A DNA stretch of 64,000 nt from Nocardia higoensis (lineage in GTDB: Bacteria; Actinomycetota; Actinomycetes; Mycobacteriales; Mycobacteriaceae), in the NCBI RefSeq assembly GCF_015477835.1, contig NZ_JADLQN010000001.1, forward strand, positions 124,001 through 188,000, given 5' to 3'. Made by a program: the position numbers and the translations under genes. Shown here one piece after another: positions 40,927 through 49,167 of this stretch. The notes beneath the pieces are model-generated. The model did not search any database, had not been told where the DNA came from, and worked only from the letters and a program-made list of their open reading frames with translations. Within the stretch, counting starts at the first letter, position 1. Every line of letters begins with the position of its first letter.

Positions 40927-42402
40927 ATGACAGCGGATATTCCTGATGTGGTGGCGGCCGATGCGGTGACCGACTGGTCGGACGAGGTCGACGTGGTCGT
41001 GATCGGCGCGGGCATCGCCGGGTGCTGCGCCGCGGCGGAGGCGGCGGCGCAGGGCGCGCGGGTGCTGGTCCTGGAGCGCGCGGCGGTGGCGGGCGGCACG
41101 TCGGCGATGGCGGGCGGGCACTTCTATCTCGGTGGCGGCACCCCGGTACAGACCGCCACCGGGCACACCGACTCGGCCGAAGAGATGGCGAAGTATCTGA
41201 CCGCGGTGTCGCCGCACCCCGATGCGGAGAAGATCCGGGACTACTGCGCCGACAGCGTCGAGCACTTCCACTGGCTGGAAGGGCTGGGTTTCGAGTTCGA
41301 GCGCAGCTTCTATCCGGAGAAGGCGGTGATCCAGCCGGGCACCGAGGGCCTGATGTTCACCGGCAACGAGAACGTCTGGCCGTTCCGGGAGCTGGCGGTG
41401 CCCGCACCGCGCGGACACAAGGTCCCGGTCGCCGGTGACACCGGCGGTGCGGCGCTGGTCACGAACCTGCTCGTGCAGCGGCTCGACCGGCTCGGTGCCG
41501 AGATCCGGTATGAGACCGGCGCCACGCAGTTGGTGTGCGACGAGACCGGCGTTGTGGTGGGGGTCCGCTGGAAGCGGCCACCGGAGCAGGGCGCGATCCG
41601 CGCGGGCGCGGTCGTCGTCGCGGCGGGCGGTTTCGTGATGAATCCGGAGATGGTGCGGACGTTCGTGCCCGCGCTGGCCGAGAAGCCCTACACGCTGGGC
41701 TCGAGCTACGACGACGGGCTCGGCATCCGGCTCGGCATGTCGGCGGGCGGGGAGGTCGAGCACATGGATCAGTGCTTCGTCACCGCACCGATCTATCCGC
41801 CGTCGCGGCACCTGACCGGAATCGTGGTCAACGCGCTCGGGCGGCGGTTCGTCGCCGAGGATTCCTACCACGCTCGCACCGCGGGATTCGTGCTCGAGCA
41901 GCCCGGCGCGCGCGCCTACCTGATCCTGGACGAGGCACACCTGGAGAAGCGCGACTTCCAGCTGGTGCCGTTCATCGACGGCTGGGAGACCGTGACCGAG
42001 ATGGAGGAAGCGCTGGCCATGCCGCCCGGCAGCCTGCAGGAGACGCTGGCACGGTACAACGCGCACGCGGCGGACAGGCTGGACCCGGACTTCCGCAAGC
42101 AGCCGCAGTATCTGGAGCCGCAGGACCGGGGGCCGTGGGCGGCGTTCGACCTCTCGCTGGGCGCGGCGTCCTATGCCGGGTTCACGCTGGGGGGACTGCG
42201 CACCACCGTCGACGGTCAGGTGATCCGCGCCGACGGGTCGGTCGTGGCCGGGCTCTACGCGGCCGGGGCGTGCGCACCGAGCCTGGCCCAGGACGGCAAG
42301 GGATACGCCAGCGGGACTCAACTCGGCTCCGGCTCCTACTTCGGCCGTCGGGCCGGGCGACACGCGGGCGTGCGAACCCGAACCTCTGCCGAGACACAGT
42401 GA
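40927..42402 (+). CDS. KstD-like FAD-dependent dehydrogenase
   Basis: The 491-residue flavoprotein belongs to the fumarate reductase/3-ketosteroid-delta1-dehydrogenase superfamily. It has the FAD motif DVVVIGAGIAGCCAAAEAA (about residues 19-37), GGTSAMAGGHFYLGGG, and the C-terminal FAD-contact region GLYAAGACAPSLAQDGKGYA. It differs from the canonical KstD at 54868 in the substrate-domain segments, so dehydrogenation of a related cyclic ketone is likely but the target is open. The ATG fits the motif spacing. It begins a same-strand run through the P450 system. Confidence 0.78.
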   Translation: MTADIPDVVAADAVTDWSDEVDVVVIGAGIAGCCAAAEAAAQGARVLVLERAAVAGGTSAMAGGHFYLGGGTPVQTATGHTDSAEEMAKYLTAVSPHPDAEKIRDYCADSVEHFHWLEGLGFEFERSFYPEKAVIQPGTEGLMFTGNENVWPFRELAVPAPRGHKVPVAGDTGGAALVTNLLVQRLDRLGAEIRYETGATQLVCDETGVVVGVRWKRPPEQGAIRAGAVVVAAGGFVMNPEMVRTFVPALAEKPYTLGSSYDDGLGIRLGMSAGGEVEHMDQCFVTAPIYPPSRHLTGIVVNALGRRFVAEDSYHARTAGFVLEQPGARAYLILDEAHLEKRDFQLVPFIDGWETVTEMEEALAMPPGSLQETLARYNAHAADRLDPDFRKQPQYLEPQDRGPWAAFDLSLGAASYAGFTLGGLRTTVDGQVIRADGSVVAGLYAAGACAPSLAQDGKGYASGTQLGSGSYFGRRAGRHAGVRTRTSAETQ

Positions 42403-42619
42403 AATGCGTTCCACCTGCCGGGCGGGCAACCGGCCCACCCCGGCGGGGGCTCCCGCTGAATGGGAGAGCACCGTCCGGCGAGTGAGCCGGGCCCTATCGT
42501 CCTCACATGCCAAGTCCCTGTGACCCAGTTCACGCGTGAGTATTCGCCCCACGCGAACCCGCCTCCGCGGCAAGCGGAGCCGGGCGACATCGGTCACCGT
42601 TTCCCGGAAGGTCCACACC

Positions 42620-43567
42620 ATGACCAATCCCGTCGACACCGTCGCTGCCGCCGTCACCGCCGCCGGCGCCACGACTTTCGAGGCCCGCAAGGTCTCGAGC
42701 GGCTACTCCTGGCCGGAGTGCCCGCGGTGGCACGAGGGCGCCTTCTGGTTCTCGGACATGTACACCGGAACCCTGAAGAAGCTCGACGCGGACGGCAACG
42801 CCGCCGTCGTCGTCGACGCGACCGGCCGTGGCGCGGACACCGATGTCCCGATCGTGCTCGGTGGGTTCGGCTGGCTGCCCGACGGCCGCCTGATCGTGGT
42901 GTCCATGCACGAGAAGCTGGTCCTCGTGCACGGTGGCGGCGCGCCCGACGACCTGTCGGTGTACGCGGACATCTCGCAGTACTGTTCGGCCGCCGCCAAC
43001 GACATGGTGGTCGACGCCGACGGCCGCGCCTACATCACCCAGCTCGGCTTCGACCTGTTCAAGGGCGAGGAGCCGATCCCGTCGCCGCTGATCGTGGTCG
43101 AGCCGGACGGCGCCGTCGGTACCCCGGAGAAGGTCGGTCCACTGATGTGCGCCAACGGGATCGCGATCAGCGCCGACGGGACCAAGGTCTACACCGCCGA
43201 GGTCATGGCCTTCAAGATCACCGTGATCGACCGCGCTCCCGACGGCACCCTGTCGAACCCCCGCGAATTCGCCACCTGCCCCTTCATGCCCGACGGCATC
43301 GGCCTCGACGCCGACGGCGGCGTCTGGGCGGCGATGCCCGGCGGCGGCTACGTCGCGCGCTTCACCGAACAGGGCATCACCGATGCCGTGGCGTTGCCGC
43401 TGGAGAACGGCATCGCCTCGGCCTGCATGCTCGGCGGCCCGGACCGCAGCACCCTCTACATGACCGTCGGGTTCGAGGTCTTCGACTTCGAGAAGTCGGC
43501 CCGCGAGGCGCTGGGCGGCATCTGGGTGGCCGACGTGGCGCACCGCGGCGGCGACACCCGCCCCTGA
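42620..43567 (+). CDS. SMP-30/gluconolactonase-family protein
   Basis: A 315-residue six-bladed beta-propeller. SGYSWPECPRW carries the conserved acidic metal ligand of SMP-30 lactonases, NDMVVDADGRAYIT and ANGIAISADG are typical strand repeats, and DGIGLDADGGVW carries another ligand Asp. Such enzymes hydrolyse lactones using a divalent metal. GGAAGG precedes the ATG. In this cluster it may open a lactone made by ring oxidation, for example by Baeyer-Villiger or P450 chemistry; that is inference. Confidence 0.82.
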   Translation: MTNPVDTVAAAVTAAGATTFEARKVSSGYSWPECPRWHEGAFWFSDMYTGTLKKLDADGNAAVVVDATGRGADTDVPIVLGGFGWLPDGRLIVVSMHEKLVLVHGGGAPDDLSVYADISQYCSAAANDMVVDADGRAYITQLGFDLFKGEEPIPSPLIVVEPDGAVGTPEKVGPLMCANGIAISADGTKVYTAEVMAFKITVIDRAPDGTLSNPREFATCPFMPDGIGLDADGGVWAAMPGGGYVARFTEQGITDAVALPLENGIASACMLGGPDRSTLYMTVGFEVFDFEKSAREALGGIWVADVAHRGGDTRP

Positions 43568-43602
43568 CCGGTCCGAGACGACAGAAATTCGAGGAAAAGA
43601 CG

Positions 43603-44508
43603 ATGGCAACAATGGATTTCAGCGATCGCGTCGTGATCGTCACCGGCGCGGGCCGGGGCATCGGACGGGCGCACGCCCTGCTGCTGGCCTCGCGCGGCGC
43701 CTCCGTCGTGGTGGGCGATCTCGGATCGAGCATCGACGGCTCCGGCGTGGAGGGTGATGATCCGGCCGCCGACGTGGTCGCCGAGATCACCGCCGCGGGC
43801 GGAAAGGCTGTGGCCTGCGACGGCGATGTGTCGACCGAGGAGGGTGCCCGCGCCCTGGTCGACGCGGCCGTCTCCGCCTTCGGCGGACTCACCGGTGTGC
43901 TGAACAACGCGGGCATCGTCCGCGCGGCCCCGTTCGACCAAGTGCCCGACGAGGAGTATCAGCGTCATCTCGACGTCCACTACTTCGGCACGCTTCGGGT
44001 GTGCCGGGCGGCGTGGCCGCATCTGCTGAAGGCGCAGGCTCCGCGCGTCGTGAACACGATTTCCCAGGCGATGCTGGGTAATCCGGGGATGTCGCACTAC
44101 GGCGGCTCCAAGGGCGCGGTGTTCGGCCTGACCCGCAACCTCGCCCTCGAGGGTCTGGCGGCAGGGGTCAAGGTGAACGCGATCGCGCCCGGCGCGGGCA
44201 CCCGCATGGCCGAGGCCGCGGCCGACACGCTCTCGCCCGAGATCATGGAGTACATGCGCACGGCGCTGCTGCCCGAGCACGTCGCCCCGGTGGCGGCCTA
44301 TCTGCTGCATCCTTCCTGCGAGGTCACCGGTGAGGTGTTCAACGTGGCGGGCGGCATCGTCAACCGGCTGGCGCTGGTCAACACCGTCGGCATCCACGAT
44401 CCCGGCCTGACCGTCGAGACCGTCGCCGAACAGTTCGAGCAGATCATGGCGATCACCCCCGAGGCCCTCCCACAGCTGGTCGCTCCGGCCCAGATGCCGG
44501 TCTCCTGA
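43603..44508 (+). CDS. Short-chain dehydrogenase (hydroxyacyl-CoA/HSD type)
   Basis: A 301-residue SDR with GAGRGIGRAHALLLASRGA, VVGDLGSSIDGSG (the long loop typical of multifunctional-enzyme-type hydroxyacyl-CoA dehydrogenases), NNAGIVR and YGGSK. The catalytic Ser position is in NTISQAML. About 45 residues beyond the usual SDR end form a C-terminal extension. The ATG at 43603 follows GAGGAAAAG. It sits between the lactonase and the P450 (35 bp each side), so a role in the same pathway is expected. Confidence 0.8.
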   Translation: MATMDFSDRVVIVTGAGRGIGRAHALLLASRGASVVVGDLGSSIDGSGVEGDDPAADVVAEITAAGGKAVACDGDVSTEEGARALVDAAVSAFGGLTGVLNNAGIVRAAPFDQVPDEEYQRHLDVHYFGTLRVCRAAWPHLLKAQAPRVVNTISQAMLGNPGMSHYGGSKGAVFGLTRNLALEGLAAGVKVNAIAPGAGTRMAEAAADTLSPEIMEYMRTALLPEHVAPVAAYLLHPSCEVTGEVFNVAGGIVNRLALVNTVGIHDPGLTVETVAEQFEQIMAITPEALPQLVAPAQMPVS

Positions 44509-44543
44509 ATTCATTGTCGAACAGTCACGACTGGAGTCTGTCC

Positions 44544-45773
44544 ATGAGCACAACCGAGACGGCCGTCCCCACCGACTACCCGTTCGCGCCGGTGCCCCCG
44601 GCCGACGCGGTGGCCCGCTACCGCGCGATCGCCGCCGAGCGGCCGATGACGAAGATGACGATGCCCTTCGGCGGGGACGTCTGGGTCATCCACCGCAACG
44701 CGGCGGCGCGAGAGATGCTGAGCGACGGCCGATTCGTCCGCGAGCCGTTCCGCACCGGCGAGCGGGTGGTCCCCTACTTCGTCGAGTTCCCGGACTTCCT
44801 GAAGAGCACGCTGCAGTTCGAGGATCCGCCGCATCACACGAAGTTGCGCAAGCTGGTGCAGCGCTCGATCTCGCCGAAGCGGGTCAAGGCGATGCGCGAT
44901 TCGGCGGTGGAGTTCGCCAATCATCTGATCGACGAGATGATCGCCAAGGGTGCGCCGACGAACCTGGTGCACGACTACGCGGTCGCGCTGCCGATCCAGA
45001 TGCTGGCCAACCTGCTCGGCGTGCCGCCGCAGGACCGGCCCAAGTTCCAGAAGTGGAGCTCTTCCACACTGGCGGTGGCCAACATGCCCGAGGAAGAAGT
45101 CGTCGCGAACATGACCGAGTTGGTCGTGTACATGATGGCCCTCATCGAGGAGCGGCGGAAGAACCCGCGCGAGGACCTGCTCAGCGACCTGGCCAATGCC
45201 CGCGACAAGGACGACAGCCTCACCGACGGCGAGATCCTCCCGATCGCGCTGGTGCTGATCATCGGCGGATTCGACAACACCGCGAACTTCCTCTGCGCCG
45301 GTGTGCTCTCGCTGCTGCGCAATCCCGATCAGCTCGAGCTCTTCCTGCAGGACCCGGACGCGCTGGCGCCGACCGCGGTGGAGGAGATTCTGCGGCACGG
45401 GCGAATGGCGTTGGGGGACAAGATCGCCGGCGGCGGCGGGCTCGTTCCCTTCGTGGCCACCGAGGACGTGGAACTGGACGGCCGGCTGGTCGCCCGCGGC
45501 GAGGCCGTGCTCGTCGACCCCGCCGCGGTCAACCACGACGGAGTGGCCGTGGAGCACGACGAGGTCTTCGACATCCGGCGCAGCAACAATCCGCACCTCA
45601 CCTTGAGCTACGGCCTGCACCACTGCCTGGGCGCGCCGCTGGCCCGCATGGAGATGCAGGTGGGCCTGGCCGAGCTGTTCAAGCGGCTGCCGGGGCTGAA
45701 GCTCGACGGGGAAGCCGTCGTGGACATGGACAACCTCACCCAGCCGATCGTCGATCTGCCGGTCGGTTGGTAG
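44544..45773 (+). CDS. Cytochrome P450
   Basis: The 409-residue bacterial P450 shows the heme ligand Cys361 in LSYGLHHCLGAPLAR, the K-helix ExxR in EEILRHG, and the substrate-side I-helix as LIIGGFDNTANFL. The I-helix has Asp-Asn-Thr where most P450s have Glu/Asp-Thr-Thr, so the residue before the oxygen-activating Thr is altered. A ferredoxin gene follows 8 bp later and a reductase gene next, forming a complete class I redox chain. It probably hydroxylates a steroid, terpenoid or fatty substrate. The start at 44544 follows TGGAGT. Confidence 0.92.
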   Translation: MSTTETAVPTDYPFAPVPPADAVARYRAIAAERPMTKMTMPFGGDVWVIHRNAAAREMLSDGRFVREPFRTGERVVPYFVEFPDFLKSTLQFEDPPHHTKLRKLVQRSISPKRVKAMRDSAVEFANHLIDEMIAKGAPTNLVHDYAVALPIQMLANLLGVPPQDRPKFQKWSSSTLAVANMPEEEVVANMTELVVYMMALIEERRKNPREDLLSDLANARDKDDSLTDGEILPIALVLIIGGFDNTANFLCAGVLSLLRNPDQLELFLQDPDALAPTAVEEILRHGRMALGDKIAGGGGLVPFVATEDVELDGRLVARGEAVLVDPAAVNHDGVAVEHDEVFDIRRSNNPHLTLSYGLHHCLGAPLARMEMQVGLAELFKRLPGLKLDGEAVVDMDNLTQPIVDLPVGW

Positions 45774-45781
45774 GAGCAGCG

Positions 45782-46102
45782 ATGCCGAAAGTGTTCTACA
45801 CCCAGCCAGATGGTGTGGTGAAGGTCGTCGACGGCGCCGTCGGTGATTCGGTCATGTCGACCGCTGTGAAGAACGGCGTGAACGGCATCGTGGGCCAGTG
45901 CGGTGGCACGCTGTCGTGCGCGACCTGTCACGTCTACCTCGACCACAAAGAGCTGGCACTCTTCCCGGAGCCCAGCGAGGACGAGGACGACATGCTGGAC
46001 TGCACCGCGTCGGACAGGGAGGACAACTCACGCCTGTCCTGCCAACTCACCCTGTCGGACGGGACCGACCTGCACGTCACCATCCCCGACGAGCAGGTCT
46101 GA
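45782..46102 (+). CDS. [2Fe-2S] ferredoxin (adrenodoxin/putidaredoxin type)
   Basis: A 106-residue ferredoxin with cluster ligands Cys40, Cys46, Cys49 and Cys87 in the pattern C-x5-C-x2-C-x37-C (QCGGTLSCATCHV, LSCQL). The acidic loop PEPSEDEDDML is the usual docking surface for reductase and P450. It passes electrons from the flavoprotein encoded 4 bp downstream to the P450 encoded 8 bp upstream. Confidence 0.93.
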   Translation: MPKVFYTQPDGVVKVVDGAVGDSVMSTAVKNGVNGIVGQCGGTLSCATCHVYLDHKELALFPEPSEDEDDMLDCTASDREDNSRLSCQLTLSDGTDLHVTIPDEQV

Positions 46103-46106
46103 GGCG

Positions 46107-47393
46107 ATGGTGTTCTCGGAGAACAACTCCGGCGCCGAGGCGCCACCACCGCGCAGCATCGCGGTGGTCGGCGCCTCGCACGCCGCCGTGCATCTCGCCG
46201 ACCGACTCCGGTCCGAGGGGTACCGGGGCGAGATCACGCTGATCTCGCAGGAACCGCACCTGCCGTATCAGCGGCCGCCGCTGTCGAAGGCCTGGTTGAA
46301 GGGCGCCGCGACCGAGGAATCGGTACTGCTGCGCGAGCCCGCCTACTATGCCGACCAGCGGATCGAACTGCTCACCGGAACCAGGGTCGAGCACGTCGAG
46401 CGCACCGACGACGGTGTCGTGGTGCGGTTCTCAGGCGAGGACGGTGCGTCGTCGCGGCGGTTCGACCGGCTGGTGCTGGCGACCGGAGCGCGGGCCCGCC
46501 GCCCGGCACTGCCCGGCTCCGAGCACCCCGACGTGCTCGTGCTGCGTGATCTCGACCATGCCCGGTCACTGGCCGAGCGGGTGCAGGCCGGGCCGATCGT
46601 GGTGATCGGCGGCGGCTTCATCGGTCTGGAGGTGGCTGCGACGGCCAGGGCGCTCGGTGCGCAGGTGACTGTCGTCGAGGCAGGCGAGCGGCTGCTCGGC
46701 CGCGCGGTCGGGGAGCCGACGGCGCACACCCTGCTCACCGCGCATCGGGCGATGGCTACCGACGTCGTGCTGGGCGCGATGCCCACCGAGATCGTGCACG
46801 ACGAGACCGGCGTACGCGGGGTCCGGCTCGCCGACGGACGCGAAATCCCCGCCGCCACCGTCCTTTTGGGCGTCGGCGCCGAGCCGCGAACCGAACTGGC
46901 CGAGCAACTCGGCGTGGAGTGCGACGGCGGCGTCGTCGTCGACGAGCGCTGCCTGGCCTCCGACAGCTGGACCCTCGCCATCGGCGACTGCACGGTGCAC
47001 GTCTCCTCCGCGGGCGGACGGTACCGGTTGGAGTCGGTGGACAATGCCGTCGAACAGGCGAATGCGGCGGCGGCTGTCCTGCTGGGCAAGCCTCTGCCGC
47101 AACGTCCCACCCCATGGTTCTGGTCGGATCAAGGCGACCAGAAGTTGCAGATCGTGGGATTGATGGGCGGGCACACCTCGGTGCTGCTGCGGATCGATCC
47201 GGACAAGCCGCGGCGGCGAGTGGCGTTGTACTTCGCCGACGATGTGCTGATCGCCGCCGAATGCCTCAACTCGCCGGCCGATTTCCTCGCTCTGCGTACG
47301 GCCTTCGGCCGGGGCAGGCGCCCGGGGCCCGACGAGCTGTCCGATGTCACGGTCCCGCTGAAGAAGCTGCTGCTGACATCGGTGGCGAGCTGA
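46107..47393 (+). CDS. Ferredoxin reductase (FAD, pyridine-nucleotide dependent)
   Basis: A 428-residue reductase with two Rossmann motifs: IAVVGASHAAVHLA for FAD and VVIGGGFIGLEVAATA for NAD(P)H. Other segments are PYQRPPLSK, VLATGARAR, TLAIGDCTV and FWSDQGDQKLQIVG, as in putidaredoxin/rhodocoxin reductases. The Glu in VVEAGERLL after the second motif indicates NADH preference. It completes the P450 electron-transfer operon. The strong terminator at 47411 ends the unit. Confidence 0.92.
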   Translation: MVFSENNSGAEAPPPRSIAVVGASHAAVHLADRLRSEGYRGEITLISQEPHLPYQRPPLSKAWLKGAATEESVLLREPAYYADQRIELLTGTRVEHVERTDDGVVVRFSGEDGASSRRFDRLVLATGARARRPALPGSEHPDVLVLRDLDHARSLAERVQAGPIVVIGGGFIGLEVAATARALGAQVTVVEAGERLLGRAVGEPTAHTLLTAHRAMATDVVLGAMPTEIVHDETGVRGVRLADGREIPAATVLLGVGAEPRTELAEQLGVECDGGVVVDERCLASDSWTLAIGDCTVHVSSAGGRYRLESVDNAVEQANAAAAVLLGKPLPQRPTPWFWSDQGDQKLQIVGLMGGHTSVLLRIDPDKPRRRVALYFADDVLIAAECLNSPADFLALRTAFGRGRRPGPDELSDVTVPLKKLLLTSVAS

Positions 47394-47410
47394 CCCTCAC
47401 AGCACGCGCC

Positions 47411-47442
47411 GCGGCCCCCGGAGCAGATGCTCCGGGGGCCGC
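47411..47442. terminator. Shared bidirectional terminator
   Basis: GCGGCCCCCGGAGC (47411-47424) and GCTCCGGGGGCCGC (47429-47442) form a perfect 14-bp stem with loop AGAT. It lies between the convergent ferredoxin-reductase and alpha/beta-hydrolase genes, 18 and 20 bp from their stops. Confidence 0.9.
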
Positions 47443-47462
47443 ACCGCGTTTCGGGCGGGGTA

Positions 47463-48434
47463 TCAGGCGTGGAGCCGGAAGCGCGCCGCCACCAGGGCGC
47501 CGACCTCGGCCATCGCGGCACGGGCGCGGGCGAGCGCGGCGGTCTGCATGAGGAAGCCGTGGCCCACGCCCGGATAGCGCAGCTGCGCGGTGGGGACACC
47601 CGCGTCCCGGAGACGGTCGCCGTAGGCCTCGACGGCGTCGCGCAGCGGGTCGCCGTAGCCGACGGCGAGGATCGCCGGGGGCAGGTCCGCGAGCGAATCC
47701 GCACGTGCCGGAACGCCGTAGGCGTCGTCGGTGGTCGGGTCCTCACCGAGGTAGAGACTCTTCATCCAGTCGATGTCCGCGGCGGTGAGGAAGGGGGAGT
47801 CGCCGAACTCGCGCATGGAGGGTCGGTCGGTGCGCCGTTCGATGCCGGGGTAGAACAGCACCTGCTGGGCGATGGCGGGCCCGCCCAGATCGCGGCTGCG
47901 CAGGGCGGTCGCGGTCGCCAGGCCGCCGCCGGCGCTGTCGCCGCCGACGCCGATACGGGTAGTGCCGACGCCCCACTCGGCGGCGTTCTCATGCACCCAG
48001 CACAGTGCCGCGTACGCCTCGTCGTTGGCGACGGGATAGCGGTGCTCGGGGGCGAGCCGGTACTCGATGTTGAACACCACGGCCCCGGTGGCCTCGGCGA
48101 TGTCGCGGGCGAGCCGGTCGAAGGAGGCCAGCGAGCCCATGATCATGCCCCCACCGTGGAACCACACCAGGGCGGGAGCGTCGGTCTCCGGAGCGGCGTG
48201 CGGGCGGTAGACGCGCAGCGGGATCGGGCCGTGCGGACCGTCGATCGTCGCGTCACGCACCGCCGCCATCGCCGGGCCAGGTGGGCGAACGACCGATTCG
48301 AGCGCGCGGCGGGCCGCCTCGACCCCGACGGTGCGGGCGGGGGCGGTCCCGTTGCTCTCGATCCGCGCGATGAGCGCGGTGACGTCGGGGTCCCAGGCGA
48401 AGCGGTACGGGGGATGCCTGGTCGGAACGGTCAA
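47463..48434 (-). CDS. Alpha/beta hydrolase, hormone-sensitive-lipase family
   Basis: A 323-residue esterase with the oxyanion motif HGGGM, nucleophile elbow GDSAGGG, and likely catalytic Asp and His in GDPLRD and VGHGFLM. HSL-family enzymes hydrolyse short esters, often xenobiotic or steroid esters. The start codon is TTG at 48434 with GAGGAG 8 nt upstream, inside the end of the GntR gene. It is the last gene of a six-gene minus-strand operon. Confidence 0.88.
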   Translation of the reverse strand: MTVPTRHPPYRFAWDPDVTALIARIESNGTAPARTVGVEAARRALESVVRPPGPAMAAVRDATIDGPHGPIPLRVYRPHAAPETDAPALVWFHGGGMIMGSLASFDRLARDIAEATGAVVFNIEYRLAPEHRYPVANDEAYAALCWVHENAAEWGVGTTRIGVGGDSAGGGLATATALRSRDLGGPAIAQQVLFYPGIERRTDRPSMREFGDSPFLTAADIDWMKSLYLGEDPTTDDAYGVPARADSLADLPPAILAVGYGDPLRDAVEAYGDRLRDAGVPTAQLRYPGVGHGFLMQTAALARARAAMAEVGALVAARFRLHA

Positions 48435-48438
48435 TGGT

Positions 48439-49167
48439 CTACTCCTCGGGTACGGCGGGATCCCCCGGGCGGGCGGCGCCCGTGCGCGTGCCGCGCAGCA
48501 TGATCCCGGTGCTTGTCTCCCCGCCTCGGCGGTGCTCGTCCATCAACGCGACGAGCCGCTCGTTGTCGTGACGGGCGAGCGCTTCGATCATCTGGTCGTG
48601 TTCGGACACCACGCGCTCGCGGGCGGCCGGGTCGTAGAGGTAGGCGGCGTGATACGGCATGGCCAGCGTCCACAGCCGCCTGACCTCGGCGACCACCAGG
48701 TTCAGCGGCGATCGCTCGAAGATCGCGAAATGGAAGGCGTTGTTGTGCAATCGCATGGCGAGCACGTCGCCCTCCTCGGCCGCGCGGGCCACCCGGTCGC
48801 CGAGGGCACTCACCTCGGCGAGAGCCGCCTCGGAGAACGTCGGCAGCGACCGGAGCAGCTCCGGTTCGAGCGCGGCGCGCATGAGGTAGATCTGGTCGAA
48901 ATCGCTCTGCTGCAGGCGGGCCACGGTGTAGCCGACATTGTGCTCGTGCTGGACCAGGCCCTCGGCGGTGAGGTGGCGCAACGCTTCCCGGATCGGCAGC
49001 CGGCTGACGCCGAGCCGCTCGGCCATCAGCACCTGCCGGATCGGCTGGCCGGGCAGCAGCTCGCCGCTGACGATCAGCCGCTCGAGTTCCGCCACGACCC
49101 GGCCGGTGGCCCGGCCGACGTCGCGGGCACTGTCGGCGGGCACGGGGCTTCCGGTTCGTTCGCTCAC
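48439..49167 (-). CDS. GntR-family (FadR/FCD) transcriptional regulator
   Basis: A 242-residue regulator. The N-terminal winged helix reads LSGELLPGQPIRQVLMAERL-like (exact: IVSGELLPGQPIRQ, then LGVSRLPIREALRHL). The C-terminal FCD effector domain has metal-type His/Asp residues in MRLHNNAFHFAIFE and VVSEHDQMIEAL. It starts with GTG overlapping the CoA-transferase stop. A palindrome of GntR character precedes the first gene of the operon at 53506, so autoregulation is likely. The ligand is probably an acyl-CoA or carboxylate. Confidence 0.88.
   Translation of the reverse strand: MSERTGSPVPADSARDVGRATGRVVAELERLIVSGELLPGQPIRQVLMAERLGVSRLPIREALRHLTAEGLVQHEHNVGYTVARLQQSDFDQIYLMRAALEPELLRSLPTFSEAALAEVSALGDRVARAAEEGDVLAMRLHNNAFHFAIFERSPLNLVVAEVRRLWTLAMPYHAAYLYDPAARERVVSEHDQMIEALARHDNERLVALMDEHRRGGETSTGIMLRGTRTGAARPGDPAVPEE

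Noticed and set aside
42530..42539. Palindrome TCACGCGTGA upstream of the lactonase gene
   Set aside because: A 10-bp GC-rich palindrome is expected by chance in this composition; no further support.
40831..42690. 619-codon minus-strand frame opposite the KstD-like gene
   Set aside because: No domain, Arg/Gly/His-rich composition, and it overlaps a clear FAD protein.
42460..43602. In-frame upstream extension of the SDR at 43603
   Set aside because: It runs in another frame through the SMP-30 gene and has non-coding composition; the ATG at 43603 has its own site.
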